A stretch of 47,667 bases of DNA from a virus: positions 1-47,667 of the IMG/VR virus record IMGVR_UViG_3300001850_000215; one strand, given 5' to 3'. Positions within the stretch are counted from its first letter, which is position 1. The number at the start of each line of letters is the position of its first letter. The notes under the pieces are model-generated. The model saw nothing but the letters and a program-made list of their open reading frames with translations. It was not told the DNA's origin and did no database searches. The translations under genes were made by a program, and so were the position numbers. Of this stretch, positions 29,888-37,933 are shown in pieces.

Positions 29888-30742
29888 ATGGACTTAATAA
29901 CAATATTAGATGATAGAGGGATTCCTTATAAGAAAACTAATAATCCTTCTACAATTCTTATTAGATGCACTTCTGGATTACACGAAGACAGAGATCCTTC
30001 TCTAAGTTATAACTTAGAGAAGAATGTCTTTAAATGTTGGAGCTGTGATTTCAAAGGCGGTGGTTCTAAGTTTCTTCAGTCTATAGGAATTGTTACGCGA
30101 GTTCCTATAGAAACTAAACAAAAGTTTAAAGTCCAGAAGCTAAAACAAAAGCTAACGGCATTTATAGAAAAAGACAATCTTAAACTTCCTAATACCATGC
30201 CTGTAGATTTTCCCTTCAAAGGAATATCAGAAGATGTATTACAGGAATTTGGAACTTTCTTAACGCATGAGATGGGGATGGAAGATTATATTTGCATACC
30301 CGTATATCAATTTGGTAGACTTAGATTCATTGAAGGCAGGCTTAGACTTGCCAGTAGTAAAAAACCGAAATACTTTCGTAGACCAATGGGAGCCTCTGTA
30401 ACTCAGATACTATTCCCTTTGGATAAGATAGAGAAAACAAAAGAAATTATCTTAGTAGAAGGTATATTTGATATGTTAAATATGTGGCAACACGGATTTA
30501 AAAATGTCTTATGTATCTTTGGAACGCAGAATTTCGGTCCTAAAAAAGTAGAATTATTAGATCAGATAGGTATTACTAAAGTCCATATATTGATGGATGG
30601 AGATTCTGCTGGTGTTAGAGCAGCATCTAGTATTCAAAAACTATTAGAATCTAACAGTATCGAAACAAGAAATATCAGTTTACCTCCTGGAAGAGATCCA
30701 GGAGATCTTTCAAAATATGAATTGGAACAAGCCATAAAATGA
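29888..30742 (+). CDS. DNA primase with zinc finger and TOPRIM domain
   Basis: The 284-residue protein starts with a CHC2-like zinc ribbon (IRCTSGLHEDRDPSLS, then VFKCWSCDFKGGG). A TOPRIM-type core follows (IILVEGIFDMLNMWQHGF with Glu; VHILMDGDSAGVRAASS with DxD), ending in an APPGRDPGD-like segment (LPPGRDPGDLSKYEL). It makes RNA primers, coupled to the helicase encoded four bases upstream. It is about the size of phage T4 gp61 or the T7 gp4 primase half. The stop overlaps the polymerase ATG by four bases. Confidence 0.92.
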   Translation: MDLITILDDRGIPYKKTNNPSTILIRCTSGLHEDRDPSLSYNLEKNVFKCWSCDFKGGGSKFLQSIGIVTRVPIETKQKFKVQKLKQKLTAFIEKDNLKLPNTMPVDFPFKGISEDVLQEFGTFLTHEMGMEDYICIPVYQFGRLRFIEGRLRLASSKKPKYFRRPMGASVTQILFPLDKIEKTKEIILVEGIFDMLNMWQHGFKNVLCIFGTQNFGPKKVELLDQIGITKVHILMDGDSAGVRAASSIQKLLESNSIETRNISLPPGRDPGDLSKYELEQAIK

Positions 30743-32988
30743 CAAAACTAGCTTTCGTATGCGCTTCTGTAGCTGACAAGACGCTCGACTCTTGGCTAAA
30801 AGAATTAGCGCCCAAAACATTACAATCTAACTACGATATAAAATACCTATGTTCATCTCCTAAAGAGAAAATCCTTAAGAAGGATGTTGATCTTGAGATG
30901 GCCGTATTAGACACTTATCCCTTTGTAGTCCCTGTCGGAGCAGAGGCTCTTAAGTATGTCTGCGGTATGACAGGTATTACTAAATATAATGGAACAGTGG
31001 TAAAAGAGAAATATATACCACTGATGCATCCTAATATTATTTCAGTTAAACCCCAGAGTAAAGATGAAATAGTAAAAGCTCTCTCTACTATCACTGAGCT
31101 AGTAGAAGGTAAATTTACCGTAGTTGTAAACGAGAAATACCACCAATATATTGATAGTAAAGATTTGTTTACAGAATATCTAGATACTAGGTTCAGAGAT
31201 GCAAAAGAGATAGTATGCGATATTGAGACCACTGGATTATCATTCATGGATAATGATATTATCGGTGTAGCCTTTAGCACTAGACCTCACGAAGGTGTTT
31301 TCGTATCTAAAGATGTTATTGTTTCTTTCAACGAGGAGCTAAAAAGTCTTTTAAAAACTAAAAAGGTTATTTTCCATAACGGCAAGTTCGATCAGCAATT
31401 TCTAAAGTATCATTTCAACTGGGAATTTCCAGATTTTGAAGATACAATGCTTTTGCATTACTGTCTAGAAGAGGCAGTAGGAACCCACGGACTAAAGCCT
31501 CTAGCTCTGAAATATACAGATCTAGGTGATTATGAACGTGAGTTAGATGAATATAAAAAGAATTTCTGTAGAAAGAGTAAGATAAAACTAGAAGATTTTA
31601 ATTACGGAATGTTGCCTTTAGACATCCTGTCTCCTTACGCTTGTAAGGATGCGGATGCAAGCTTTCAGCTATATTTAAAGTTCAAGCCTCTTGTAGATAA
31701 AAACTCTAAGTTTAAAGTATTATATGAAACTATCTTACTACCCGCTAGTAAATCTCTTATGACCCTAGAGAGAAACGGTGGGCCTATTGATGTAGAGTTC
31801 GCTAAATCTCTAGTAGATGGATATAATGTAGAAATCAAAGAAGTCTTAGATAAAATATATAAAGACGAAGCTGTTGCGCGTTTTGAACGTATCTATGAAA
31901 AAACTTTTAATCCTAACAGCACAATGCAGCTGCGGGAACTATTCTTCTCAATTCTCAGACTAGAGCCTGTTAAAAAGACAGATAGCGGAGCTTGGTCTAC
32001 TGATAAAGAAGTATTAGAAGAACTAGATCATCCTCTAGCTAATCTCATCCTTGATCTTCGTAAGAAGAAAAAGATCGCAGATACCTATCTAGAAGGTATT
32101 ATTTCTGGTCTTAACTCAGATAATAGACTTCGTAGTGGTTTTAATATTCATGGAACTACTAGTGGCCGTCTATCAAGCTCTGGTGTAATTAACTATCAGA
32201 ATATACCTAGAGATAACAAAGATATTAAGAAGATGTTTAAGGCTCGTCCAGGATTTAAGATTGTTCAGGGAGACTTGAAAACTGCAGAAGTATATTATGC
32301 AGCAGTTCTGAGCAACGATGCCTTCCTACAGAAAGCGTTCGTAGAGAAAGTAGACTTCCATTCGTATATTGCAAAACAGATCTTCAACTTACCTTGTAAG
32401 GTAGAAGAAGTAAAAAAGCTGTATCCAGATAATAGACAGTGGGCAAAAGCTATCACCTTCGGCATCATGTATCAAGCAGGTCCTGGTAAGATTGCCGAAA
32501 CTGCAAACGTAACATACCAAGAAGCCAAGTCTTTCATCCTAAAATATTTTAGAGAGGCTAGTAACCTAAAGGTTTGGATTGATGGGGCTAATGATTTCAT
32601 TACCCACAATGCTTATATCTATAGTTTCTTTGGTAGAAAGCGCAGACTTCCGGAAAGCAAGTCTCCTAATAGAGGCGTAGCTGGACATGCAATTAGATCT
32701 GGAGTTAATTTCCTAGTTCAAAGTGTGGCCTCAGATATCAATCTATTGGGTCTTGTAGATGCTATGAAATGGATTGAAGATAATAACTATCAAGATAGTA
32801 TTATCCCTTTTACAGTGGTTCATGACTCTATTGTTGCCGAGGTAAGAGAAGATCTAGTAGATACTTGGGCTATTAATATGCGTAACTGTATTCAAAAAGA
32901 TCGTGGTATTAGTATTCCTAATTGTCCTATAGAAGTAGATTTTGAAATAGGAGACAGTTGGGGAGAGCTTGAGTCATTCAAAGTATAA
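30739..32988 (+). CDS. polA: Family A DNA polymerase with UDG-like N-terminal domain
   Basis: Residues 1-125 resemble a family 4-type uracil-DNA glycosylase: FVVPVGAEALKYVCG and, at 95-100, MHPNII, but without the Fe-S Cys set. Residues about 155-330 are a 3'-5' exonuclease: CDIETTGL (D161, E163), FHNGKFDQQF, YACKDADASF. Residues about 380-749 are the polymerase: TSGRLSS, motif A QGDLKTAEVYYAAVLS (normally DYSQIELR), motif B RQWAKAITFGIMYQ, motif C VVHDSIVAEV (HDS in place of the usual HDE). Phe in motif B suits ordinary dNTP choice. The glycosylase-like domain may recognise or read uracil. The 5' nuclease is encoded separately at 42614. It sits directly after primase. Confidence 0.94.
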   Translation: MTKLAFVCASVADKTLDSWLKELAPKTLQSNYDIKYLCSSPKEKILKKDVDLEMAVLDTYPFVVPVGAEALKYVCGMTGITKYNGTVVKEKYIPLMHPNIISVKPQSKDEIVKALSTITELVEGKFTVVVNEKYHQYIDSKDLFTEYLDTRFRDAKEIVCDIETTGLSFMDNDIIGVAFSTRPHEGVFVSKDVIVSFNEELKSLLKTKKVIFHNGKFDQQFLKYHFNWEFPDFEDTMLLHYCLEEAVGTHGLKPLALKYTDLGDYERELDEYKKNFCRKSKIKLEDFNYGMLPLDILSPYACKDADASFQLYLKFKPLVDKNSKFKVLYETILLPASKSLMTLERNGGPIDVEFAKSLVDGYNVEIKEVLDKIYKDEAVARFERIYEKTFNPNSTMQLRELFFSILRLEPVKKTDSGAWSTDKEVLEELDHPLANLILDLRKKKKIADTYLEGIISGLNSDNRLRSGFNIHGTTSGRLSSSGVINYQNIPRDNKDIKKMFKARPGFKIVQGDLKTAEVYYAAVLSNDAFLQKAFVEKVDFHSYIAKQIFNLPCKVEEVKKLYPDNRQWAKAITFGIMYQAGPGKIAETANVTYQEAKSFILKYFREASNLKVWIDGANDFITHNAYIYSFFGRKRRLPESKSPNRGVAGHAIRSGVNFLVQSVASDINLLGLVDAMKWIEDNNYQDSIIPFTVVHDSIVAEVREDLVDTWAINMRNCIQKDRGISIPNCPIEVDFEIGDSWGELESFKV

Positions 32989-33481
32989 AGATATAGTTTT
33001 TCCTTTTTTCGGTAGAAAACAGAATCCTTACAGTGTGAAGTATAAAAAAGATATAATTCTTGTTAAAATACATTCACATAGTAAGGATGCTGTGTTAGAC
33101 TATGTAACAGAAGATAATAAAAACCTATCATATTTTACTAGACTGGCTGATTTAGACAATAGGTTAGAGTTTGAAGTAACCTGTAGAAATTTAACAGAAT
33201 TACTGAATACTAAAGTAAATTGGGGTGTGGACAGTCAAGGTAAAGTATTCGATTTAGTTAATATGGAAAGACTACCGGCTAGGATAGCTAAAATAAGAAA
33301 ATTTAAAGAAGGACTAATATGGGTAAACTTGGTAAGCTATCCATTAGAGATTTCTAAAACGATTGACTTATCCAGTTTAGATCTATCCGTATTGAAAGCC
33401 GTTATAGTCTATGTAGATAAAACCTGGGTTTTATATAACTTTACTTATGAAAATGAAATAGGAAATTATATCTCCGTATGA
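32969..33481 (+). CDS. 170-residue protein of unknown function
   Basis: The product looks beta-rich (KYKKDIILVKIHSHSKDAVL, FKEGLIWVNLVSYPLEIS, VLKAVIVYVDKTWVLYNFTY). Function not recognised. It begins with TTG inside the polymerase 3' end (20-base overlap) and ends overlapping the helicase ATG by four bases. Its position between polymerase and a UvsW-like helicase suggests a replication or recombination accessory role. Confidence 0.6.
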   Translation: MSHSKYKDIVFPFFGRKQNPYSVKYKKDIILVKIHSHSKDAVLDYVTEDNKNLSYFTRLADLDNRLEFEVTCRNLTELLNTKVNWGVDSQGKVFDLVNMERLPARIAKIRKFKEGLIWVNLVSYPLEISKTIDLSSLDLSVLKAVIVYVDKTWVLYNFTYENEIGNYISV

Positions 33482-34776
33482 AAATCAAAAAAGCAACCAT
33501 AAAAGAAAAAATAATTATACATCGAGAAGACGTAGAAGATACAAGTGATTTTGAATCTCTATATCTCTACAATTACGGAGACGAATTCTTTTCATCTCTA
33601 GAAGAGATAGATGATTATTATCTAGTTCCTAGTAATTCATTATTTAAATTGGAAATAGCCGAGCTTAAGGACGAAAGAGTTAAAATTGATATAGATCCCC
33701 CACTACAATTCAATGGAAGTTTAAGGCCGGAACAGTTAGAAGCTGTACGGCCTTTTTTTCCAAATGGAATAGGTCAAAGAGGTCTTAACTCAGGACTACT
33801 ACAAGCACCTTGCGGATGGGGAAAAACTTTTGCAGCTTGCAATCTTATTGCAGAAGCTAGTTTAACAACCTTAATAATAGTTCATACAAAATTATTATTC
33901 TATCAGTGGGTGGAAGAGTTAAAAAAACTCATACCTAATCAAGAAATTGGTATGATAGGTGATGGTAAGTTTAATCTTAAACCTATTACCGTGGCTATAT
34001 ATAAGAGTGCTAATAATAATATAGAAGCCATAAAAGATGAGTTTTCTTTAGTCATAGTAGACGAGGCACATCTATGTCCAGCAGAGACATTTTCAGAAAC
34101 AGTTAATAATATAAATTCAAAGTATAAGATAGCAATTACAGCTACTCCTGCTAGAAAAGACGGACATCATCTTGTATTACCCGATTATTTCGGAGATAAA
34201 TTAGTAGTAGCTAAAGATAGTAGAAAATTAGCAGATTGTCACTTTGAAATAGTAAAGACTGGTATACCTTTTATGATATTCAATATCAATAGAGATTGGA
34301 CAGCAAAACTATCTGAACTAGGAGAAAATCCTAAATATCTAAATCTAGTGGCTGATAAAGCTAAAGAAAAGATAAATGAAGGTAGATGCTTATTAGTTCT
34401 CTCTGAAAGAGTATCTATGTTAAAAGAACTTCAAAAACTAATACCAGATAGCAAACTCTTAATAGGAGAAACTCCTCAGACAGAAAGAGATAAAATCTTA
34501 AATTCCGCTGGAAAAGAAGTCAAAGCTATCTTAACTACTAAGATATTTGATGAGGGCATAAGCTGTCATAGATTGGATACAATCTTATTAACCTGCCCTA
34601 ATAATAATCCTATCAAACTAGAACAGCGAGTTGGTAGAATAATTAGACTACATCCTGATAAAAAAGACCCATTGATAGTAGACTTTTGGCTAAACGGTCA
34701 TATAGTAAACGCTCAACAATCTAAGAGAATTCAATGGTATCTAAATAAAGGATTCAAGCCAATTGATACAATTTAA
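33478..34776 (+). CDS. uvsW: UvsW-like superfamily 2 DNA helicase
   Basis: The 432-residue protein has motifs in order: LRPEQLEAVRPFF (Q-like motif), APCGWGKTFAA (Walker A, residues 110-120), LIIVHTKLLFYQW, LVIVDEAHLCPA (DEAH), IAITATPARKDG, then the second domain with LLVLSERVSML, ILTTKIFDEGISCHRLD and EQRVGRIIRLHPD (Arg finger). UvsW-type enzymes unwind R-loops and branched DNA and promote fork regression. It is about 70 residues shorter than T4 UvsW. It overlaps both neighbours. Confidence 0.9.
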   Translation: MKIKKATIKEKIIIHREDVEDTSDFESLYLYNYGDEFFSSLEEIDDYYLVPSNSLFKLEIAELKDERVKIDIDPPLQFNGSLRPEQLEAVRPFFPNGIGQRGLNSGLLQAPCGWGKTFAACNLIAEASLTTLIIVHTKLLFYQWVEELKKLIPNQEIGMIGDGKFNLKPITVAIYKSANNNIEAIKDEFSLVIVDEAHLCPAETFSETVNNINSKYKIAITATPARKDGHHLVLPDYFGDKLVVAKDSRKLADCHFEIVKTGIPFMIFNINRDWTAKLSELGENPKYLNLVADKAKEKINEGRCLLVLSERVSMLKELQKLIPDSKLLIGETPQTERDKILNSAGKEVKAILTTKIFDEGISCHRLDTILLTCPNNNPIKLEQRVGRIIRLHPDKKDPLIVDFWLNGHIVNAQQSKRIQWYLNKGFKPIDTI

Positions 34777-35227
34777 TTGGTATGAGTTAAAGTCATGTAG
34801 TGAAAATGTGCCTGAAGGTATAATCATGTTGACTTTTGCTCTTAGTAAAGGCTATAATTCAATTATAAGTTCTTCAGAGAGTTTAATACTCTCTAGACTT
34901 AATATTGATTATATACCTCAGATCTTATATCGTAAAAGATATATAATTAAAACTAACAAAGGAATTGTTAGTAATTATAATACTCTTATGCCACAGTGTT
35001 ACTTTAGTGAATATGAGTGGCTATACGATACAGAATCTGTATATAATAAACTAGTATATATCTATTCTTTAAGTCAAAGATCCATAACAAATAAAAATTT
35101 GTATATTCCAGAAAGCTATTTAGAAGATAGATACTGGGATAATCCTTACTTAAAACACAGAGATACAAAAATATGGTTCAAACCAGAACTTACACGCATA
35201 ACAAATAAACTAAACCAAAGGAGATAA
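34763..35227 (+). CDS. 154-residue protein of unknown function
   Basis: The product is rich in Tyr, Ser and Ile (MLTFALSKGYNSIISSSESL, LYDTESVYNKLVYIYSLSQR) and mixed alpha/beta. I do not recognise it. It overlaps the helicase end by 14 bases and lies three bases before the SSB gene, so it is cotranscribed with both. The AT-rich codon use is typical here. Confidence 0.6.
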   Translation: MIQFNWYELKSCSENVPEGIIMLTFALSKGYNSIISSSESLILSRLNIDYIPQILYRKRYIIKTNKGIVSNYNTLMPQCYFSEYEWLYDTESVYNKLVYIYSLSQRSITNKNLYIPESYLEDRYWDNPYLKHRDTKIWFKPELTRITNKLNQRR

Positions 35228-35230
35228 AAT

Positions 35231-35875
35231 ATGGTTTCATGGGATCAAGCTAAAACAACTACAAGAGCAGACAAGAAAGTAATTGAGAGGCTAACTCTCG
35301 CATCAGAAGTAAAAGTTAGATTTGTCGGAGAGGTTCTTCCTCGATACGTCTACTGGGTAATCACAAAAGAAGGCAAGAAGATGCCTGTAGAGTGCCTACA
35401 GTTCGATAGACAGACTGAGACATTCAATAGCAATGCCAAAGACCCAATCAAGGAGCTTCCAGCAGATCTATACTCTGAGAAGCCACAGTTCGCATACGTT
35501 TGTAACGTCCTTGATAGATCAGATGGTAAGATCAAACTATTCGACGTAAAGTCAACAATCTATAAGCAGATTGTAGATTATGCTCGTAATCCTGAGTATG
35601 GTAACCCCGCAGACCTAGATAAGGGTTATGACATGACTATTAAGAAGGAAAAGACAGGTCCTCTACCACAAAATGTAAAGTATACCTGTGTTCCAGCTAG
35701 AACAAGCAAGGCATTAACTGCCGAAGAGCGTGCTCTAGAGCTTTACGAAATATCCAAGATGTATAAGCGCCCTACTTACGAAGAGCAGAAGAAATGGCTA
35801 CTAGATAACACTATGTTGTTCAGCACTCTAACTGATAGCCATCTAACTCCCGAGTCAGTTGAGGATCTTAACTAA
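35231..35875 (+). CDS. Single-strand DNA-binding protein, gp32-like
   Basis: The 214-residue protein has an OB-fold-like middle (EVKVRFVGEVLPRYVYWVIT, PQFAYVCNVLDRSDGKIKLF) followed by STIYKQIVDYARNPEYGNP and DMTIKKEKTG, the pattern of T4 gp32-type proteins (V...G..K....I..L....G........D..I.K...G). The zinc site of gp32 is not visible. An acidic C-terminal tail (LTPESVEDLN) is typical of SSBs and binds partner enzymes. An AGGAG site precedes the ATG. Codons are biased towards AAG, GAG and TTC, suggesting high expression. Confidence 0.7.
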   Translation: MVSWDQAKTTTRADKKVIERLTLASEVKVRFVGEVLPRYVYWVITKEGKKMPVECLQFDRQTETFNSNAKDPIKELPADLYSEKPQFAYVCNVLDRSDGKIKLFDVKSTIYKQIVDYARNPEYGNPADLDKGYDMTIKKEKTGPLPQNVKYTCVPARTSKALTAEERALELYEISKMYKRPTYEEQKKWLLDNTMLFSTLTDSHLTPESVEDLN

Positions 35876-36729
35876 TGAGTAAAGTAACAAAACTAACTGA
35901 TCTTGTTACTAAGCCTCAGGAGTCTGTTATTGAGCAGGCTCCTAAAACTCACCAGATACAGCTAGTGCCTGAAGAGTTGCAGAAACACAACATTTTCTTT
36001 GCAACACCGTGCTACGGCGGAATGCTAACAGATCAATTTTTTCTATCGATGTTTAAGCTTACACAAGCTTTAAATCATTTTAAAATTAACTACAGACTTA
36101 CTACTCTTAGAAATGAGAGTCTCGTAACTAGAGCTAGAAATATTCTAACAGCAATGTTCTTAGAAAGTGATTGCACACATCTAATGTTCATTGATGCAGA
36201 TATTGAGTTTGAGCCAGATTCTGTATTAAGAATGTTAGCAATGAATAAGCCACTCATAGCAGCGGCTTATCCTAAGAAAACTGTTGACTGGGAAAGCGTA
36301 AAAAAAGCTGCACTAGAAGGAAAAGATGATATCTCTAAATATAGTGCACAGTATGCTATAAATCTAAAATTTAAAGATCCAAGGACTAAAGAGATAAACG
36401 TAGATGGAGGTGCTATAGAAGTTATGGATGCCTCTACTGGATTCTTTATGGTCCAGAGAGTAGTCTTTGAAAAGATGATTCAGGCGTATCCTGAGCTACA
36501 CTATAAGAACGATAGCTCTATCGACCCTAAATTTAATCCTCATTGCTATGCCTTGTTTGATACTTGGTTAGATCCAGACGACAATAGGTATCTATCAGAA
36601 GACTATACTTTCTGTCGCAGATGGCAAAAGATTGGTGGAAAGATTTGGCTAGACCCTAACACTAGATTAAGCCATGTCGGAGCTTTTACATTCCCTGGAG
36701 ATGTAAGTAGAATCTTTGGAACGCGTTAA
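35875..36729 (+). CDS. Glycosyltransferase-like protein within the replication block
   Basis: The 284-residue protein has IFFATPCYGGMLTDQFFLSM, ESLVTRARNILTAMF, then CTHLMFIDADIEFEPDSVLR with a DxD metal site and later TWLDPDDNRYLSEDYTFCRR, as in the phage GT-A family common in marine myoviruses. It could modify phage DNA, a sugar polymer, or a virion protein. Its place between SSB and SbcD, away from the sugar cluster, argues for a role linked to DNA, which is inference. Its stop is followed at once by the hairpin cluster. Confidence 0.75.
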   Translation: MSKVTKLTDLVTKPQESVIEQAPKTHQIQLVPEELQKHNIFFATPCYGGMLTDQFFLSMFKLTQALNHFKINYRLTTLRNESLVTRARNILTAMFLESDCTHLMFIDADIEFEPDSVLRMLAMNKPLIAAAYPKKTVDWESVKKAALEGKDDISKYSAQYAINLKFKDPRTKEINVDGGAIEVMDASTGFFMVQRVVFEKMIQAYPELHYKNDSSIDPKFNPHCYALFDTWLDPDDNRYLSEDYTFCRRWQKIGGKIWLDPNTRLSHVGAFTFPGDVSRIFGTR

Positions 36730-36950
36730 CCGCGTTATGTCTCTCCGAGACAGCGCTGGGGGTTTTCCGAGACGGCGTGTGGGGTCTTGTCAACAGGCAC
36801 AAGACTCCCACGTACTCGTTATGTCTCTCCGAGACAGCGAGATTGCAGCGTGTATGCGTTATGCCTCTCCGAGGCAAGATGAAGACGAGTGCGCCATATG
36901 GAGAACCGCTGGCACATATATGCAACAACGTCTCATACGTTATTTATAGC
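36730..36950 (+). ncRNA. Cluster of covarying hairpins in a GC-richer gap
   Basis: No convincing gene fits here. Three stems share a GTTATG-stem-TCC-loop plan: 36732-36756 (GCGTT, AT bulge, GTCTC, TCC, GAGAC, AGCGC), 36815-36841 (CTCGTT, AT bulge, GTCTC, TCC, GAGAC, AGCGAG) and 36856-36877 (GCCTC, TCC, GAGGC). Changes GTCTC/GAGAC to GCCTC/GAGGC and GCGTT/AGCGC to CTCGTT/AGCGAG keep pairing. A 12-bp hairpin (36779-36790 with 36799-36811, one bulge) lies between the first two, and a half-copy (TCCGAGACGGCG) sits at 36766-36777. AACGT/ACGTT closes near 36927-36941. The GC content is visibly above the surroundings. Strand is assumed. Confidence 0.65.
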
Positions 36951-36970
36951 ACATTATAGAAAGCTTTTCA

Positions 36971-37933
36971 ATGTTTAAAATCTTACATAGTGCAGATTGG
37001 CACATACTCTTACATAAAAAGAAGGTTCCCTGGGAGTGGCAACACCAGAGATTTAACCTATTCTTTGAGAAGCTTCTTGAACTAGAAGAAGAGTGTGATG
37101 TCCATATCATCGCAGGAGATGTCTTTGATAAGAAGCCAGAACCTGATGAAGTAGCTCTTTTCTTATCCTATATCCATAGAGTAAAGAGAAAGACATTCAT
37201 TATTCCTGGCAATCATGAGGCTACCTCTAGAGGTGAATCGTTCTTAAAACACTTCACAGGTGAGTATAAGATCAATAATCCACTAGTAGAGGTTATCTGC
37301 TATAATGCCTCAAGAGCTACACATACGGCTATGTTTCAGTTCTTTCCGTATGGCGAGATGCAACTAGATAATCTACCGAGACCTATTCCTGGTCATATCC
37401 TAGTCACGCATATACGTGGAGAGGTGCCTCCGCATATTACAGCTGAATATGACTTTGAGAAGTTACAGCCGTGGAAACTAGTTCTTTGCGGGGATCTTCA
37501 TCACAACCACAAGTATCGGGATATGCCTGTCTATTATCCTGGTAGTCCTATGAATGTAAGTTTTGATAGGAGTGAAGACAGAGAGTATGGGGTTAACATT
37601 ATTGAAGGAACCCTTGACGACTATAGGGTAAGGTTTGTTCCCTTAGACCTGCCACGTTTGCTTAGACGCAGAATTAAGAGCGGTGAACAGATGATAGCTA
37701 ATAGTCGCGATCATGTGGTCTACGAGGTAGTTGGTAGCGTCGATGAACTAGCTAAGGTGGAAGCGTCAGAACTCCTAGACAAGAAGATAGCGCATAGAGC
37801 CGAAGAGGTAAGCGCCCTAGATCTCTCAGGACTCTCGCTAGTAGAAGAACTAGAGAGATATTTACAGCACCAAAAAGTAGAAGATGTCGAAGGGGTTACT
37901 AAGACCTTTAAAGACCTAGGAGTAGTAAGATGA
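36971..37933 (+). CDS. sbcD: SbcD/gp47-like recombination nuclease
   Basis: The 320-residue protein has the calcineurin-like phosphoesterase motifs: HSADWHI (D-x-H), IIAGDVFDKKP (GD-x-x-D), IPGNHEATSRG (GNHE), LVTHIRGE and LCGDLHHNHKY (GD-x-H). It pairs with the next gene as the Mre11/Rad50 (gp47/gp46) complex that resects DNA ends for recombination-dependent replication. The stop overlaps the next ATG by four bases. It is preceded by the hairpin cluster and a GAAAG ribosome site. Confidence 0.94.
   Translation: MFKILHSADWHILLHKKKVPWEWQHQRFNLFFEKLLELEEECDVHIIAGDVFDKKPEPDEVALFLSYIHRVKRKTFIIPGNHEATSRGESFLKHFTGEYKINNPLVEVICYNASRATHTAMFQFFPYGEMQLDNLPRPIPGHILVTHIRGEVPPHITAEYDFEKLQPWKLVLCGDLHHNHKYRDMPVYYPGSPMNVSFDRSEDREYGVNIIEGTLDDYRVRFVPLDLPRLLRRRIKSGEQMIANSRDHVVYEVVGSVDELAKVEASELLDKKIAHRAEEVSALDLSGLSLVEELERYLQHQKVEDVEGVTKTFKDLGVVR

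Noticed and set aside
30915-31280. Minus-strand 121-residue frame inside polA
   Set aside because: Opposes a well-supported polymerase gene; composition is typical of an antisense shadow.
36730-36880. CRISPR array at the repeated hairpins
   Set aside because: Copies are irregularly spaced, spacers are not of equal length, and no cas genes are nearby.
36686-36949. Opposing open frames over the hairpin cluster (77 and 80 residues) with repeated VMSLRDS and AVSERHN peptides
   Set aside because: The peptide repeats are produced by the repeated hairpins; compensatory base changes preserve stems rather than protein, the plus frame overlaps the previous gene, and no ribosome site is visible.
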